From contig JAFDWO010000016.1 in NCBI GenBank assembly GCA_018268415.1, positions 1-64,000 on the forward strand: a stretch of 64,000 bases of DNA, given 5' to 3'. Position numbers and translations under genes: made by a program. Shown piece after piece: positions 56,938 through 64,000 of this stretch. How positions within the stretch are numbered: position 1 is the first letter of the stretch; each line of letters starts with the position of its first letter. The stretch comes from Actinomycetota bacterium. GTDB taxonomy: Bacteria > Actinomycetota > Thermoleophilia > Solirubrobacterales > 70-9. The notes below the pieces were generated by a model. It searched no databases and was not told the DNA's origin. It worked only from the letters and a program-made list of their open reading frames with translations.

Positions 56938-57789
56938 ATGTTCCGAACCTCCGAAGTCGTCTACGACGACCTCATCTGGGCCGAGGCGCCGCGTTGGCAC
57001 GACGGCGTGCTCTGGATCTCCGACACCCAGGGCTCGCACCTGGTCGAGATCGCCGGCTCCGAGGTCACCGTCCACGACGTCTCGCCGCCGGTCAACGGCA
57101 CCGCGCCGGCGCCCGACGGGACGCTGGTCGGGGCGCGGATGGCGGGCGCCCGGGTCGACCGCTTCGACGGCCAGGAGTGGACGGTCCTCGCCGATCTCGG
57201 CGCCGCCGTCGGCGCCGGCCGCCTCGGTGACCTGACCCGGCGCAGCGACGGCACCGTCTACGTCGACGACCTCGGCAGCCAGGACCACAGCGGCAAGGTC
57301 GAGGCCACGGGCCGCCTGATCAAGGTCGATCCGCAGGGCAACGCTGCGGTCGCCGCCGACGGGATGACCTTCCCCAACGGCCTCGCCCTGATCGAAGGCG
57401 AGACGACGCTGGTCGTCGCCGAGACCTTCGCCGGCCGGCTCCGTGCCTGCACCGTCGCCGCCGACGGCGGGCTCTCGGCACCGCGGCCCTGGGCCGACCT
57501 CGGCGCGGCCCTCGGCGAGGAGTACAAGCCGGACGGGATCTGGGCCGCCGCGGACGGCTCGGTCTGGGTCGGGACCACCACCGGTGAAGCCTTCGTCCGG
57601 GTGCGCGAGGGCGAGGTCCTCGAGCGCATCGACGTCGACGGCTTCGCGATCGCCTGCTGCCTCGACGACGACGGCGCCTTCTACGGGACCGTCGCGGTCA
57701 GCACCGACCCGGAGAAGACGGTCTTCGAAGCGGTAGCCGAAAAACAGCTGCGGGCCTGGGTCGAGCGCCACCCCCGCGCCGACGCCTGA
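56938..57789 (+). CDS. SMP-30/gluconolactonase/LRE-family protein
   Basis: 283 residues, six-bladed beta-propeller type (EAPRWHDGVLWISDTQGSHLVEI, GTAPAPDGTLVGARMAG, MTFPNGLALIEGETTLVVAET, YKPDGIWAAADGSVWVG). The metal-binding Glu, Asn and Asp positions of SMP-30 lactonases appear present. It may hydrolyse a lactone, for example from a P450 or Baeyer-Villiger-like oxidation in the pathway. AGAAAGG precedes ATG 56938. Confidence 0.85.
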   Translation: MFRTSEVVYDDLIWAEAPRWHDGVLWISDTQGSHLVEIAGSEVTVHDVSPPVNGTAPAPDGTLVGARMAGARVDRFDGQEWTVLADLGAAVGAGRLGDLTRRSDGTVYVDDLGSQDHSGKVEATGRLIKVDPQGNAAVAADGMTFPNGLALIEGETTLVVAETFAGRLRACTVAADGGLSAPRPWADLGAALGEEYKPDGIWAAADGSVWVGTTTGEAFVRVREGEVLERIDVDGFAIACCLDDDGAFYGTVAVSTDPEKTVFEAVAEKQLRAWVERHPRADA

Positions 57790-57819
57790 CCACGAGCCGA
57801 AAGCCGAAGGAGAGAGAAG

Positions 57820-59343
57820 ATGGAGAGCAGCACCCCCCGGATCGACGTCGACGTCGCCGTGATCGGCTGCGGGACCACGGGCCTCACCCTGGCGTCCCTG
57901 CTGGGCAAGGCGGGGATCAAGGTCGCCGCAGTCGATCGTTCCCGCCTGCAGGTCCCGCACCCGCGCGCCACCCACCTCGACGACGAGACGATGCGCGCCT
58001 TCCAGGCGCTCGGGCTGCAGCACCTCGAGCCCCGCTTCTCGCCGGTCGGCAAGTACCGCTTCTACGACCGCCGGTGGCGTACCTGCATGGAAGTGCCGCT
58101 CGACCGCGGCTACACCGAGCAGGGCTGGCGCTCCAATTACATGTTCCACCAGCCCGACTGGGAGGCGACGGTCCGCGGCGAGCTGAACGACTCAAGTAGC
58201 GCCGAGATCTTCTTTGGCTGGGAGGTCACCGAGCTGAGCGAGGCCGAAGGACGGGTCGAGGTCATCCTCCAGGAGGTCTCTTCCGATCAGCAGCGCGCCC
58301 TCAACGCCGGCTTCGTCGTCGGCGCCGACGGCGCCGGGTCGTTCGTGCGCGGCGCCATGGGCTGCGAGCTGACCGACTACGAAGCGACCCACCGCTCGCT
58401 GATCGTCGACATCATGCCGCTGGTCGAGCTGCCGGCCGACCTGCCCGACCGCGACACCTTCATCCAGGGCGGCATCACCAACCCGCTGACCTACGTGCCG
58501 ATCGCCGCCCCGCGGCTGCGCTTCGAGCTGATGCTGCGGCCCCAGGACGACTCGCGCGAGTTCGAACGCGTCGACCGCGCCTACCAACTGCTGGCGCCCT
58601 GGTTCAAGGCCGACGAGTACCGGATCCTCCGCGACGACGTTTACGAATGGCGCTCGATCGTCCCCTCGCCCTGGCGCCGCGGGCGGATGATGATCGCCGG
58701 CGACGCCGCCCACACGATGCCGCCGATGCTCGGCCAGGGCATGTGCTCGGGGATCCGCGATGCGCTCAACCTCGCCTGGAAGCTGCCCCGCGTGGTCCGT
58801 GGCGAATCGCCGATCGAGCTGCTCGACACCTACGAGAGCGAGCGCCGGCCGCACACGACGACGTTCGTCGAGATCTCCGCCCGGCTGGCCAACGAGATCG
58901 AGCACCTGCAGCCGGAAGCGCCGCCGGAGGGGATCGCGCCGCCGGTGCAGGAGAGCGAGGTGCTGCGCCCGCAGATCGGGCCGGGGGTGCGTGACGACGC
59001 CGCCGAGCCGACCGGCGTCCTCAGCGCCCAGCCGAAGCTCGACGACGGGCGGCTGCTCGACGACGCGGTGGGCTTTCGCTTCGCCGTCGTCGGCGACCCG
59101 GAGACGATCGCGGCGGCCGGCGAGGGCACCCGATCGGCCTGGGAGAGGCTCGACGTCGCGGTGCCCGCGGGGCGGCACGAGGAGGTGATCGAGTGGGTGC
59201 GGAGCCTCGGCGCCGGCGCCGTCGTGATCCGGCCCGACCGTTATATCTTCGGCCTCGCCGAGAGCGGCGCCGACCTCGACCGCCTCACCGACCGGCTCGC
59301 GGCCCAGTTGGCCGGCGCCGGGCTCGCCGCCGAAGCGGCCTGA
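57820..59343 (+). CDS. FAD-dependent aromatic hydroxylase (MhpA-like)
   Basis: 507 residues. FAD motif VAVIGCGTTGLTLASLLGKAG (13-33), DG motif GFVVGADGAGSFVRGAMG and GD motif MMIAGDAAHTMPPMLGQGMCSGIRDA. The C-terminal thioredoxin-like domain ends with AVVIRPDRYIFGLAES. Resembles 3-(3-hydroxyphenyl)propionate hydroxylase and would add a hydroxyl ortho to a phenol. AAGGAGAGAG precedes the ATG. A family paralogue of the 50100 gene product; the decayed copy at 859-1189 is a third member of the family in this window. Confidence 0.9.
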   Translation: MESSTPRIDVDVAVIGCGTTGLTLASLLGKAGIKVAAVDRSRLQVPHPRATHLDDETMRAFQALGLQHLEPRFSPVGKYRFYDRRWRTCMEVPLDRGYTEQGWRSNYMFHQPDWEATVRGELNDSSSAEIFFGWEVTELSEAEGRVEVILQEVSSDQQRALNAGFVVGADGAGSFVRGAMGCELTDYEATHRSLIVDIMPLVELPADLPDRDTFIQGGITNPLTYVPIAAPRLRFELMLRPQDDSREFERVDRAYQLLAPWFKADEYRILRDDVYEWRSIVPSPWRRGRMMIAGDAAHTMPPMLGQGMCSGIRDALNLAWKLPRVVRGESPIELLDTYESERRPHTTTFVEISARLANEIEHLQPEAPPEGIAPPVQESEVLRPQIGPGVRDDAAEPTGVLSAQPKLDDGRLLDDAVGFRFAVVGDPETIAAAGEGTRSAWERLDVAVPAGRHEEVIEWVRSLGAGAVVIRPDRYIFGLAESGADLDRLTDRLAAQLAGAGLAAEAA

Positions 59344-59348
59344 GCGCG

Positions 59349-60062
59349 ATGGCGATCGCGCTCTACTGGATCCCCGGCAGCTGTGCCCGGGTGCCGTTCG
59401 TCGCGCTCGAGGAGGCGGGGGTGCCGTTCGACCTCCGGCCGATCAACCGCTACCGCGGCGAGCACGAAACCGAGGCCTACCTGGCGATCAACCCGAAGGG
59501 GAAAGTGCCCGCGCTGGTCCTCGACGACCTCGTCGTCACCGAGGTCCCCGTGGTCGTCCAGAGCCTCGCCCGGAGGTTCCCCGCCGCGAACCTGCTGCCG
59601 GGCGGCTCGGAAAGCGACGGGATCGAGGCGCTCAGCCTGATGGCCTGGTTCGCCAGCGGCCTCCATCCGACCGCGGGCCGCTTCCGCTTCCCGCGCCTGG
59701 GATCGGCGGAAGCGTCCGCCGCGGCGGGAATCCGCGCGCAGGCGCGTGAGGACCTGAGGAAGGGATTCGCGATCCTCGAGCGCCGGCTCGAGGGCCGCGA
59801 GTGGTTCTTCGACGACTGGTCGATCGTCGATGCCTACGCCTTCTACATCTGGTTCCGCGTGGTCGGGTCGGGGCTCGACGGATCGGAGTTCCCCGGCTAC
59901 GCGGCGCACGCGCGCCGCTGCGAAGCGCGTCCGAGCGTGTCCCGCGTCCTCGATCGGGAGGAAGTCGAGTTCGCCCGCTACGAAGCGGAAGGCATCCTCC
60001 CGGCCGATCTGCCCCCGCACCAGGCGGGCCGCCTGCCCGCCCGAGGAAAGGAAGGATCATGA
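59349..60062 (+). CDS. Glutathione S-transferase-like protein
   Basis: 237 residues. N-terminal thioredoxin fold with YWIPGSCARVPFVALEEAG (Ser/Cys active-site region), NPKGKVPALVLDD with the cis-Pro, and a helical C-terminal domain (WFFDDWSIVDAYAFYIWFRVV). Actinobacteria generally lack glutathione, so the thiol could be mycothiol or another, or the protein could isomerise a ring-cleavage product as maleylpyruvate isomerases do. The latter would agree with an FAH-family hydrolase downstream. ATGA overlap with the next gene. Confidence 0.8.
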   Translation: MAIALYWIPGSCARVPFVALEEAGVPFDLRPINRYRGEHETEAYLAINPKGKVPALVLDDLVVTEVPVVVQSLARRFPAANLLPGGSESDGIEALSLMAWFASGLHPTAGRFRFPRLGSAEASAAAGIRAQAREDLRKGFAILERRLEGREWFFDDWSIVDAYAFYIWFRVVGSGLDGSEFPGYAAHARRCEARPSVSRVLDREEVEFARYEAEGILPADLPPHQAGRLPARGKEGS

Positions 60063-61078
60063 GCAACGATCGGATCATTGCCGTCGAGGAGCACTTCGCG
60101 ACCCGGCGCTACCTCGAGGCCGCCGCCGAGCTCGACGTCTGGTCGGGCGACGAGCTGGAGATGGCGCAGATGCGCGGGCCGTTCCTCGCCCCCTGGATGA
60201 TCGAAAGGCTCGGCAACCTCGAGGCCCGGCTGGCGGTGATGGACGAGTCGGGCACCGACCTCGCGGTGCTGAGCCTGAACCCGCCGGGGGTTCAGCCCTA
60301 CGAGCCCGTGGCCGCGGCGACGGCGCTGGTCGAGAGCGCCAACGAGGAGATGGCGGAGGCGGTGCGCCGGCACCCGGACCGCTTTGCCGGGCTCGGCGCG
60401 GTCGCCCCGCAGGACCCCGACCACGCGGCCCGCGAGATCGACCGGATCATGGGCCCGCTCGGGCTCGCGGGGCTGATGATCTGCTCCCACACCCGCGGTC
60501 TCTACCTCGACGACCCTTGCTACGAGCCGCTGTTGGCGGCGGCCGAGGAGCACGGGGCGACGATCTACCTGCACCCGCGCTACCCGAGCGCGCAGATGAT
60601 CGCCCCCTACCGGGACTACGGCATGGTCGCGGCTGTCTGGGGCTACCAGGCCGACGCCGGCACGCACGCGGTGCGGCTGATCCTCAGCGGCGTGCTCGAC
60701 CGCCACCCGCGCCTGCGGTTCGTCCTCGGCCACCTCGGCGAGGGCCTGCCGCTGTGGATGCAGCGGCTCGACAATCGCTATGCCTTCGCCTACGAGGCGG
60801 CCGCCGCCGACCTCGGGATGGTGAAGCTGGAGCTGACCCCGAGCGAGTACCTGCTGCGCAACTTCGCCGTCACCACGAGCGGGATGGACGATCCCGAAGC
60901 GCTCGCCTTCGTCCTCGGCCGGGTCGGCGAGGACAACGTGCTGTTCGCGGTCGATTACCCCTACGAGGACAGCAATGCCGCCACGCGGTTCCTGTGTGAT
61001 GCCGAGCTGACCGACGCGCAGCGGGCGAAGATCAGCCACGCGAACGCCGAACGCCTCTTCAGGGGCCTCCTCTCGTGA
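60059..61078 (+). CDS. Amidohydrolase_2-family decarboxylase-like protein
   Basis: 339 residues. The N-terminal AVEEHFATRRY (Glu 10, Glu 11, His 12) is the form seen in gamma-resorcylate and 5-carboxyvanillate decarboxylases, rather than the HxH of true hydrolases. TIYLHPRYPSAQ, FVLGHLGEGLPLWMQRLD and FAVDYPYED supply the other metal/catalytic positions. It would remove CO2 from a hydroxylated benzoate-like acid. Overlaps the GST (ATGA) and the SDR (GTGA). Second member of the family in the region (the other at 51706). Confidence 0.88.
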   Translation: MSNDRIIAVEEHFATRRYLEAAAELDVWSGDELEMAQMRGPFLAPWMIERLGNLEARLAVMDESGTDLAVLSLNPPGVQPYEPVAAATALVESANEEMAEAVRRHPDRFAGLGAVAPQDPDHAAREIDRIMGPLGLAGLMICSHTRGLYLDDPCYEPLLAAAEEHGATIYLHPRYPSAQMIAPYRDYGMVAAVWGYQADAGTHAVRLILSGVLDRHPRLRFVLGHLGEGLPLWMQRLDNRYAFAYEAAAADLGMVKLELTPSEYLLRNFAVTTSGMDDPEALAFVLGRVGEDNVLFAVDYPYEDSNAATRFLCDAELTDAQRAKISHANAERLFRGLLS

Positions 61079-61842
61079 CCACCGGGCACGCCGTCCCCGC
61101 CCTCACCGCGATCACCGGTGGCAGCGGCTCGATCGGCCTCGCCACCGCGCAGGCCCTGCTCGACGCCGATCCCGCTGCCGCCGTCGCCCTGCTCGACCTG
61201 CGGCCCGGCGACGCCGCTCGCGAGCTGCTGGACGCCGAGCCCACCCGCGCCCACTTCGTCGCCTGTGACGTCACCGATCCGGTCGCCGTCGCCGCGGCGT
61301 TCGCGCGGATCGAGGAGATCGGCACGCTGGGCGGCCTCGTCTACGCCGCCGGGCTGGTCGACAACTCCGACAGCACCGACCTGGAGTTCGAGCGCTGGCG
61401 CGCGGTGCTCGCGGTCAACCTCGACGGGGCGATGCTCTGCAACCAGGAGGCGGGCCGGCGCATGCTGGCCGCCGGCAGCGGGGCGATCGTCAACATCGCC
61501 TCGATCGCGGGCCGCTTCGGCCACCCGCGGCGGCTGCCCTACTCGGTCGGCAAAGCGGCGATCGGTGCCCTCACCCGGACCCTCGCGGTCGAGTGGGCGC
61601 AGGGCGGGGTGCGGGTCAACGCCGTCGCCCCGGGCTACGTCGACACGCCGATGGTGGCCGAGGGCGAACGGCTCGGCCTCTTCTCGCGCGAAGGGGCGGC
61701 CGCGATGCACGCGATGAAGCGCCTCGCGGCGCCCGCCGAACTGGCCGATCCGATCGTCTTCCTGCTCTCCTCCGCGGCCGCCTTCATCACCGGCGAGACG
61801 CTCTACGCCGACGGCGGCTTCAGCGTCCTCAAGGCCTCCTGA
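61075..61842 (+). CDS. Short-chain dehydrogenase/reductase
   Basis: 255 residues, classical SDR. Cofactor motif TGGSGSIG (15-22), DLRPGDA after beta-2 with Asp suggesting NAD(H) preference, NIASIAGR with catalytic Ser, and YSVGK with Tyr and Lys. The C-terminus ITGETLYADGGFSVLKAS is typical. It oxidises or reduces an alcohol/ketone in the pathway. GTG start overlapping the upstream stop; last gene of this unit before a new promoter region. Confidence 0.9.
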   Translation: MTTGHAVPALTAITGGSGSIGLATAQALLDADPAAAVALLDLRPGDAARELLDAEPTRAHFVACDVTDPVAVAAAFARIEEIGTLGGLVYAAGLVDNSDSTDLEFERWRAVLAVNLDGAMLCNQEAGRRMLAAGSGAIVNIASIAGRFGHPRRLPYSVGKAAIGALTRTLAVEWAQGGVRVNAVAPGYVDTPMVAEGERLGLFSREGAAAMHAMKRLAAPAELADPIVFLLSSAAAFITGETLYADGGFSVLKAS

Positions 61843-61872
61843 CGAGCCGATCTCTGGCTAGTGCACGTAATA

Positions 61873-61878
61873 TATAAT
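61873..61878 (+). promoter_or_regulatory. Perfect TATAAT -10 upstream of the FAH operon
   Basis: TATAAT at 61873-61878, in an AT island (61868-61885), lies 57 bp upstream of the FAH start. A -35 box at the right distance (61850-61855) is poor, so activation by a regulator is possible. The ribosome binding site GGAGGAGG is at about 61919. Confidence 0.55.
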
Positions 61879-61934
61879 CGATAAGATCGTGTTGCCACCA
61901 GGGATTTGATGATGATGATGGAGGAGGTAGTCGC

Positions 61935-62765
61935 ATGCGCTTCACCACGGTCAGGACCGCCGTCGGCACCAAGGCCGCGCGGGTCGAGGGGGAGGAGCTG
62001 GTGCTCCTGCCGTACGCCGACGTCAGCGAGCTGCTCGCCTCGGGTGAGGACTGGCAGGCGAGGGGAGGCGCCGCCGACGGCGAGAGGGTGCCGCTGGAGG
62101 GGGCCGAACTGGCGCCTCTCGTGCCGCGCCCCGAGAAGATCTTCTGCGTCGGCCTGAACTACCGCGACCACGCGGCCGAGGCGAACCTCGAGCTGCCCGA
62201 GTACCCGACCGTGTTCGCCAAGTTCGCCCGCGCCCTGATCGGGCCCGAGGACGAGCTGGTGCTCCCCGACCCCTCGATCTCGACCTGGGTCGACTGGGAG
62301 CTCGAGCTCGGCGTCGTCGTCGGCTCGCCGATCCGTCACGCGTCCCCCGAGGAGGCCCTGGCGGGCGTCGCCGGCTACACGATCGTCGACGACATCTCGA
62401 TGCGCGACTGGCAGCTGCGCACCTCGCAGTGGCTGGCGGGCAAGACCTTCGAGGCCTCCACCCCCGTCGGCCCCTTCCTCGTCACCCCCGACGAGGTCGA
62501 CCCGACCGCGGGCATGGCGATGAAGCTGACCGTGAACGGCGAGACGATGCAGGAATCCTCGACCGATCAGCTGGCGATCGGGGCGGCCGAGGTCCTGTCC
62601 TACATCAGCAAGATCGTCACGCTGGTGCCCGGTGACCTGATCGCCACCGGGACCATGGCCGGGGTCGGCCACGTCCGCACCCCGCCGGTGTACCTGACCG
62701 ACGGAGACTTGGTCGAGTGCTCGATCGAGGGGCTCGGCTCGCAGACGACGCGGGCGCGTCTGTGA
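61935..62765 (+). CDS. Fumarylacetoacetate hydrolase (FAH) family protein
   Basis: 276 residues. IFCVGLNYRDHAAEA, VDWELELGVVVGSPIR (acidic metal ligands), YTIVDDISMRDWQ and LVPGDLIATGTMAGVG define the family. It would hydrolyse an acylpyruvate or isomerise/decarboxylate a ring-cleavage product. GGAGGAGG precedes ATG 61935. Overlaps the ligase gene by GTGA. Paralogue of the lone FAH gene at 42240. Confidence 0.9.
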   Translation: MRFTTVRTAVGTKAARVEGEELVLLPYADVSELLASGEDWQARGGAADGERVPLEGAELAPLVPRPEKIFCVGLNYRDHAAEANLELPEYPTVFAKFARALIGPEDELVLPDPSISTWVDWELELGVVVGSPIRHASPEEALAGVAGYTIVDDISMRDWQLRTSQWLAGKTFEASTPVGPFLVTPDEVDPTAGMAMKLTVNGETMQESSTDQLAIGAAEVLSYISKIVTLVPGDLIATGTMAGVGHVRTPPVYLTDGDLVECSIEGLGSQTTRARL

Positions 62766-64000
62766 GCTTCAGCCCGGTCAGCCTGCGGTCGGTCGCCGAC
62801 CTGCTCCGCGAGGGCGTCGCCGCCCATCCCGATCGCACCCTGTTGGTCAACGAGGACCGCGGGGGGGAGGTGACCTCGTTCACCTGGCGCGAGGTCCTCG
62901 AACACGCGGGCGGCGTGGCCGCGAGGCTGGCCGCTGCCGGCGCCGAGGCCGGTGACCGCATCCACCTCCACCTCGCCAACCGGCCCGAGTTCCTCTTTGC
63001 CTGGTTCGGCGCTGCCCTTGCCGGCTACAGCATCGTCCCCACCAACACCGGGGCGACGCCGGAGGAAATCGCCTTCATCACCGGCCACGCCGAAACCCGG
63101 ATCAGCATCACCGAGGAGACCTACCTGGCCACGGTCGAGGCGGTGCACGGCGACGCGGGCGTCCCCGTCCTCTGCTGCGAGCGCGACGACCTGCTCGGCG
63201 CCACCGCGGCGGACCCCGGCGCCTCGATCCGTCCCGAGGACGAGCTGGGGATCATCTACACCTCCGGCACCACCTCGCGGCCGAAGGGGGCGGTGGTGAC
63301 CAACGCCAACTACCTGTTCGTCGGCGAGGTATACGCGAAAGCGGTGGCGCTGACGCCGGCCGACCGGCTGCTCGTCGCCCTGCCGCTCTTCCACGCCAAC
63401 GCCCAGTACTACTCGACCATGGGGGCGTTGACGGCGCGGGCGACGATCGTCCTCGTGCCGCGCTTCAGCGCCAGCCGTTACGTCCTCCAGTGCGCCGCCC
63501 ACGGGGCCACCGTCGGCAGCCTCTTCTCGGCGCCGATCCGGATGATCCTCGCCCAGGACGCCGCCGCCCGCACCCGCGATCATCAGCTGCGCGCGGTCTT
63601 TTTTGCCCAGAACCTGAGCGACGCCGAGCTCGACCAGTGGGAGCGCGAGGTCGGCGCGCCGCTGCTGCAGATGTACGGGATGACGGAGACGATCGGGCCG
63701 CCGCTGATGAACCCGATCTGGGGCCGCTCCAAGTACGACACCGTCGGCCGCGTCACCCTCGGCTACACCTGCCGCGTGGTCGACGAGGAAGGCCACGACG
63801 TCGAGCCTGGGAAGCGCGGCGAGCTACTGGTCGGGGGCGTCCCCGGCGTCTCGCTGATCGCCGGCTACCTCCACGATGAGGCGGCGACCGCGGCGGCGAT
63901 GCGCGACGGCTGGCTGCATACCGGCGACGTTGTCGCGGTCGACGAGGACGGCTACTTCGCCTTCGTCGACCGCAACAAGGACATGATCAAGCGGGCCGGG
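62762..64000 (+). CDS. Acyl-CoA synthetase/AMP-dependent ligase, cut by window end
   Basis: 413 residues are visible; the frame stays open to the last base, so the C-terminal lid domain is missing. The AMP motif is GIIYTSGTTSRPKGAV, then LPLFHANAQYYST, YGMTETIGPPL and GWLHTGDVVAVDEDGYFAFVDRNKDMIK. An ANL-family ligase that activates a carboxylate to its CoA thioester. GTG start coupled to the FAH gene. Similar in layout to the 48162 ligase. Confidence 0.9.
   Translation, partial: MSFSPVSLRSVADLLREGVAAHPDRTLLVNEDRGGEVTSFTWREVLEHAGGVAARLAAAGAEAGDRIHLHLANRPEFLFAWFGAALAGYSIVPTNTGATPEEIAFITGHAETRISITEETYLATVEAVHGDAGVPVLCCERDDLLGATAADPGASIRPEDELGIIYTSGTTSRPKGAVVTNANYLFVGEVYAKAVALTPADRLLVALPLFHANAQYYSTMGALTARATIVLVPRFSASRYVLQCAAHGATVGSLFSAPIRMILAQDAAARTRDHQLRAVFFAQNLSDAELDQWEREVGAPLLQMYGMTETIGPPLMNPIWGRSKYDTVGRVTLGYTCRVVDEEGHDVEPGKRGELLVGGVPGVSLIAGYLHDEAATAAAMRDGWLHTGDVVAVDEDGYFAFVDRNKDMIKRAG

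Overview
The window is uniformly GC-rich (roughly 70%, judged by eye) with near-saturated G/C third positions, frequent GTG/TTG starts and ATGA/GTGA/TTGA start-stop overlaps. This points to a free-living, catabolically versatile actinobacterium. The mix of many FMN-dependent monooxygenases, LTD/collagen surface proteins and aromatic-degradation genes would suit a soil Thermoleophilia (Solirubrobacterales-like) organism, but that is inference. No IS element, integrase or CRISPR array was seen.

Layout. 1-1.25 kb: a mosaic of large palindromes, then a decayed aromatic FAD-monooxygenase remnant. 1.25-4.9 kb: an IclR regulator divergent from a CoA-transferase (A and B) and a thiolase, a beta-ketoadipate-type terminal step. 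5-10.2 kb: an HtrA-like protease and a 1267-residue surface protein (SdiA-regulated, LTD and collagen-like domains). 10.4-12.6 kb: a VOC protein and a convergent Vsr/C5-cytosine methyltransferase pair.

12.6-34 kb: a large gene set best read as organosulfur/sulfonate scavenging. A LysR gene is divergent from NtaA/DszA-type and SsuD-type monooxygenases, an FAD/NAD(P) protein, a RibB-flavin reductase fusion, an FMN reductase and a response regulator. A second palindrome mosaic follows. Then come an MFS exporter, a Dpp/Opp-type ABC transporter, a second NtaA, a DszC-like and an SfnB-like flavoprotein, a third NtaA and a second SsuD. Two NtaA-SsuD pairs bracket the set, suggesting duplication. The FMN reductases would supply FMNH2 to the five luciferase-like oxygenases.

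34-45.6 kb: mixed chromosomal genes, comprising a DHA2 exporter-TetR pair, DCC thiol protein, small secreted and Zn-finger proteins, MBL hydrolase, cyclopropane-fatty-acid synthase-like enzyme, polysaccharide deacetylase, peptidoglycan-binding TIM-barrel-like protein, FAH hydrolase and an MFS/MarR divergent pair. tRNA-Asp(GTC) lies at 45.63 kb.

45.9-64 kb: a second catabolic region. It holds a P450 with a phthalate-dioxygenase-type reductase, acyl-CoA ligase and ABM protein. Divergent and convergent units follow, with two FAD aromatic hydroxylases, two amidohydrolase-family decarboxylase-like proteins, two SDRs, TetR, a second P450, an SCP-x-like thiolase with a minimal DUF35-like partner, an SMP-30 lactonase, a GST, an FAH hydrolase and a second acyl-CoA ligase that runs off the end. 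The set looks able to oxygenate, decarboxylate and CoA-activate an aromatic or terpenoid-like substrate, but no ring-cleavage dioxygenase lies in the window.

The least explained signal is a set of dispersed, almost perfect palindromes. They fall into families with a conserved loop or core but different, still fully paired stems. One copy appears to have inserted between two operon genes with a 9-bp duplication, and another lies inside a coding sequence.
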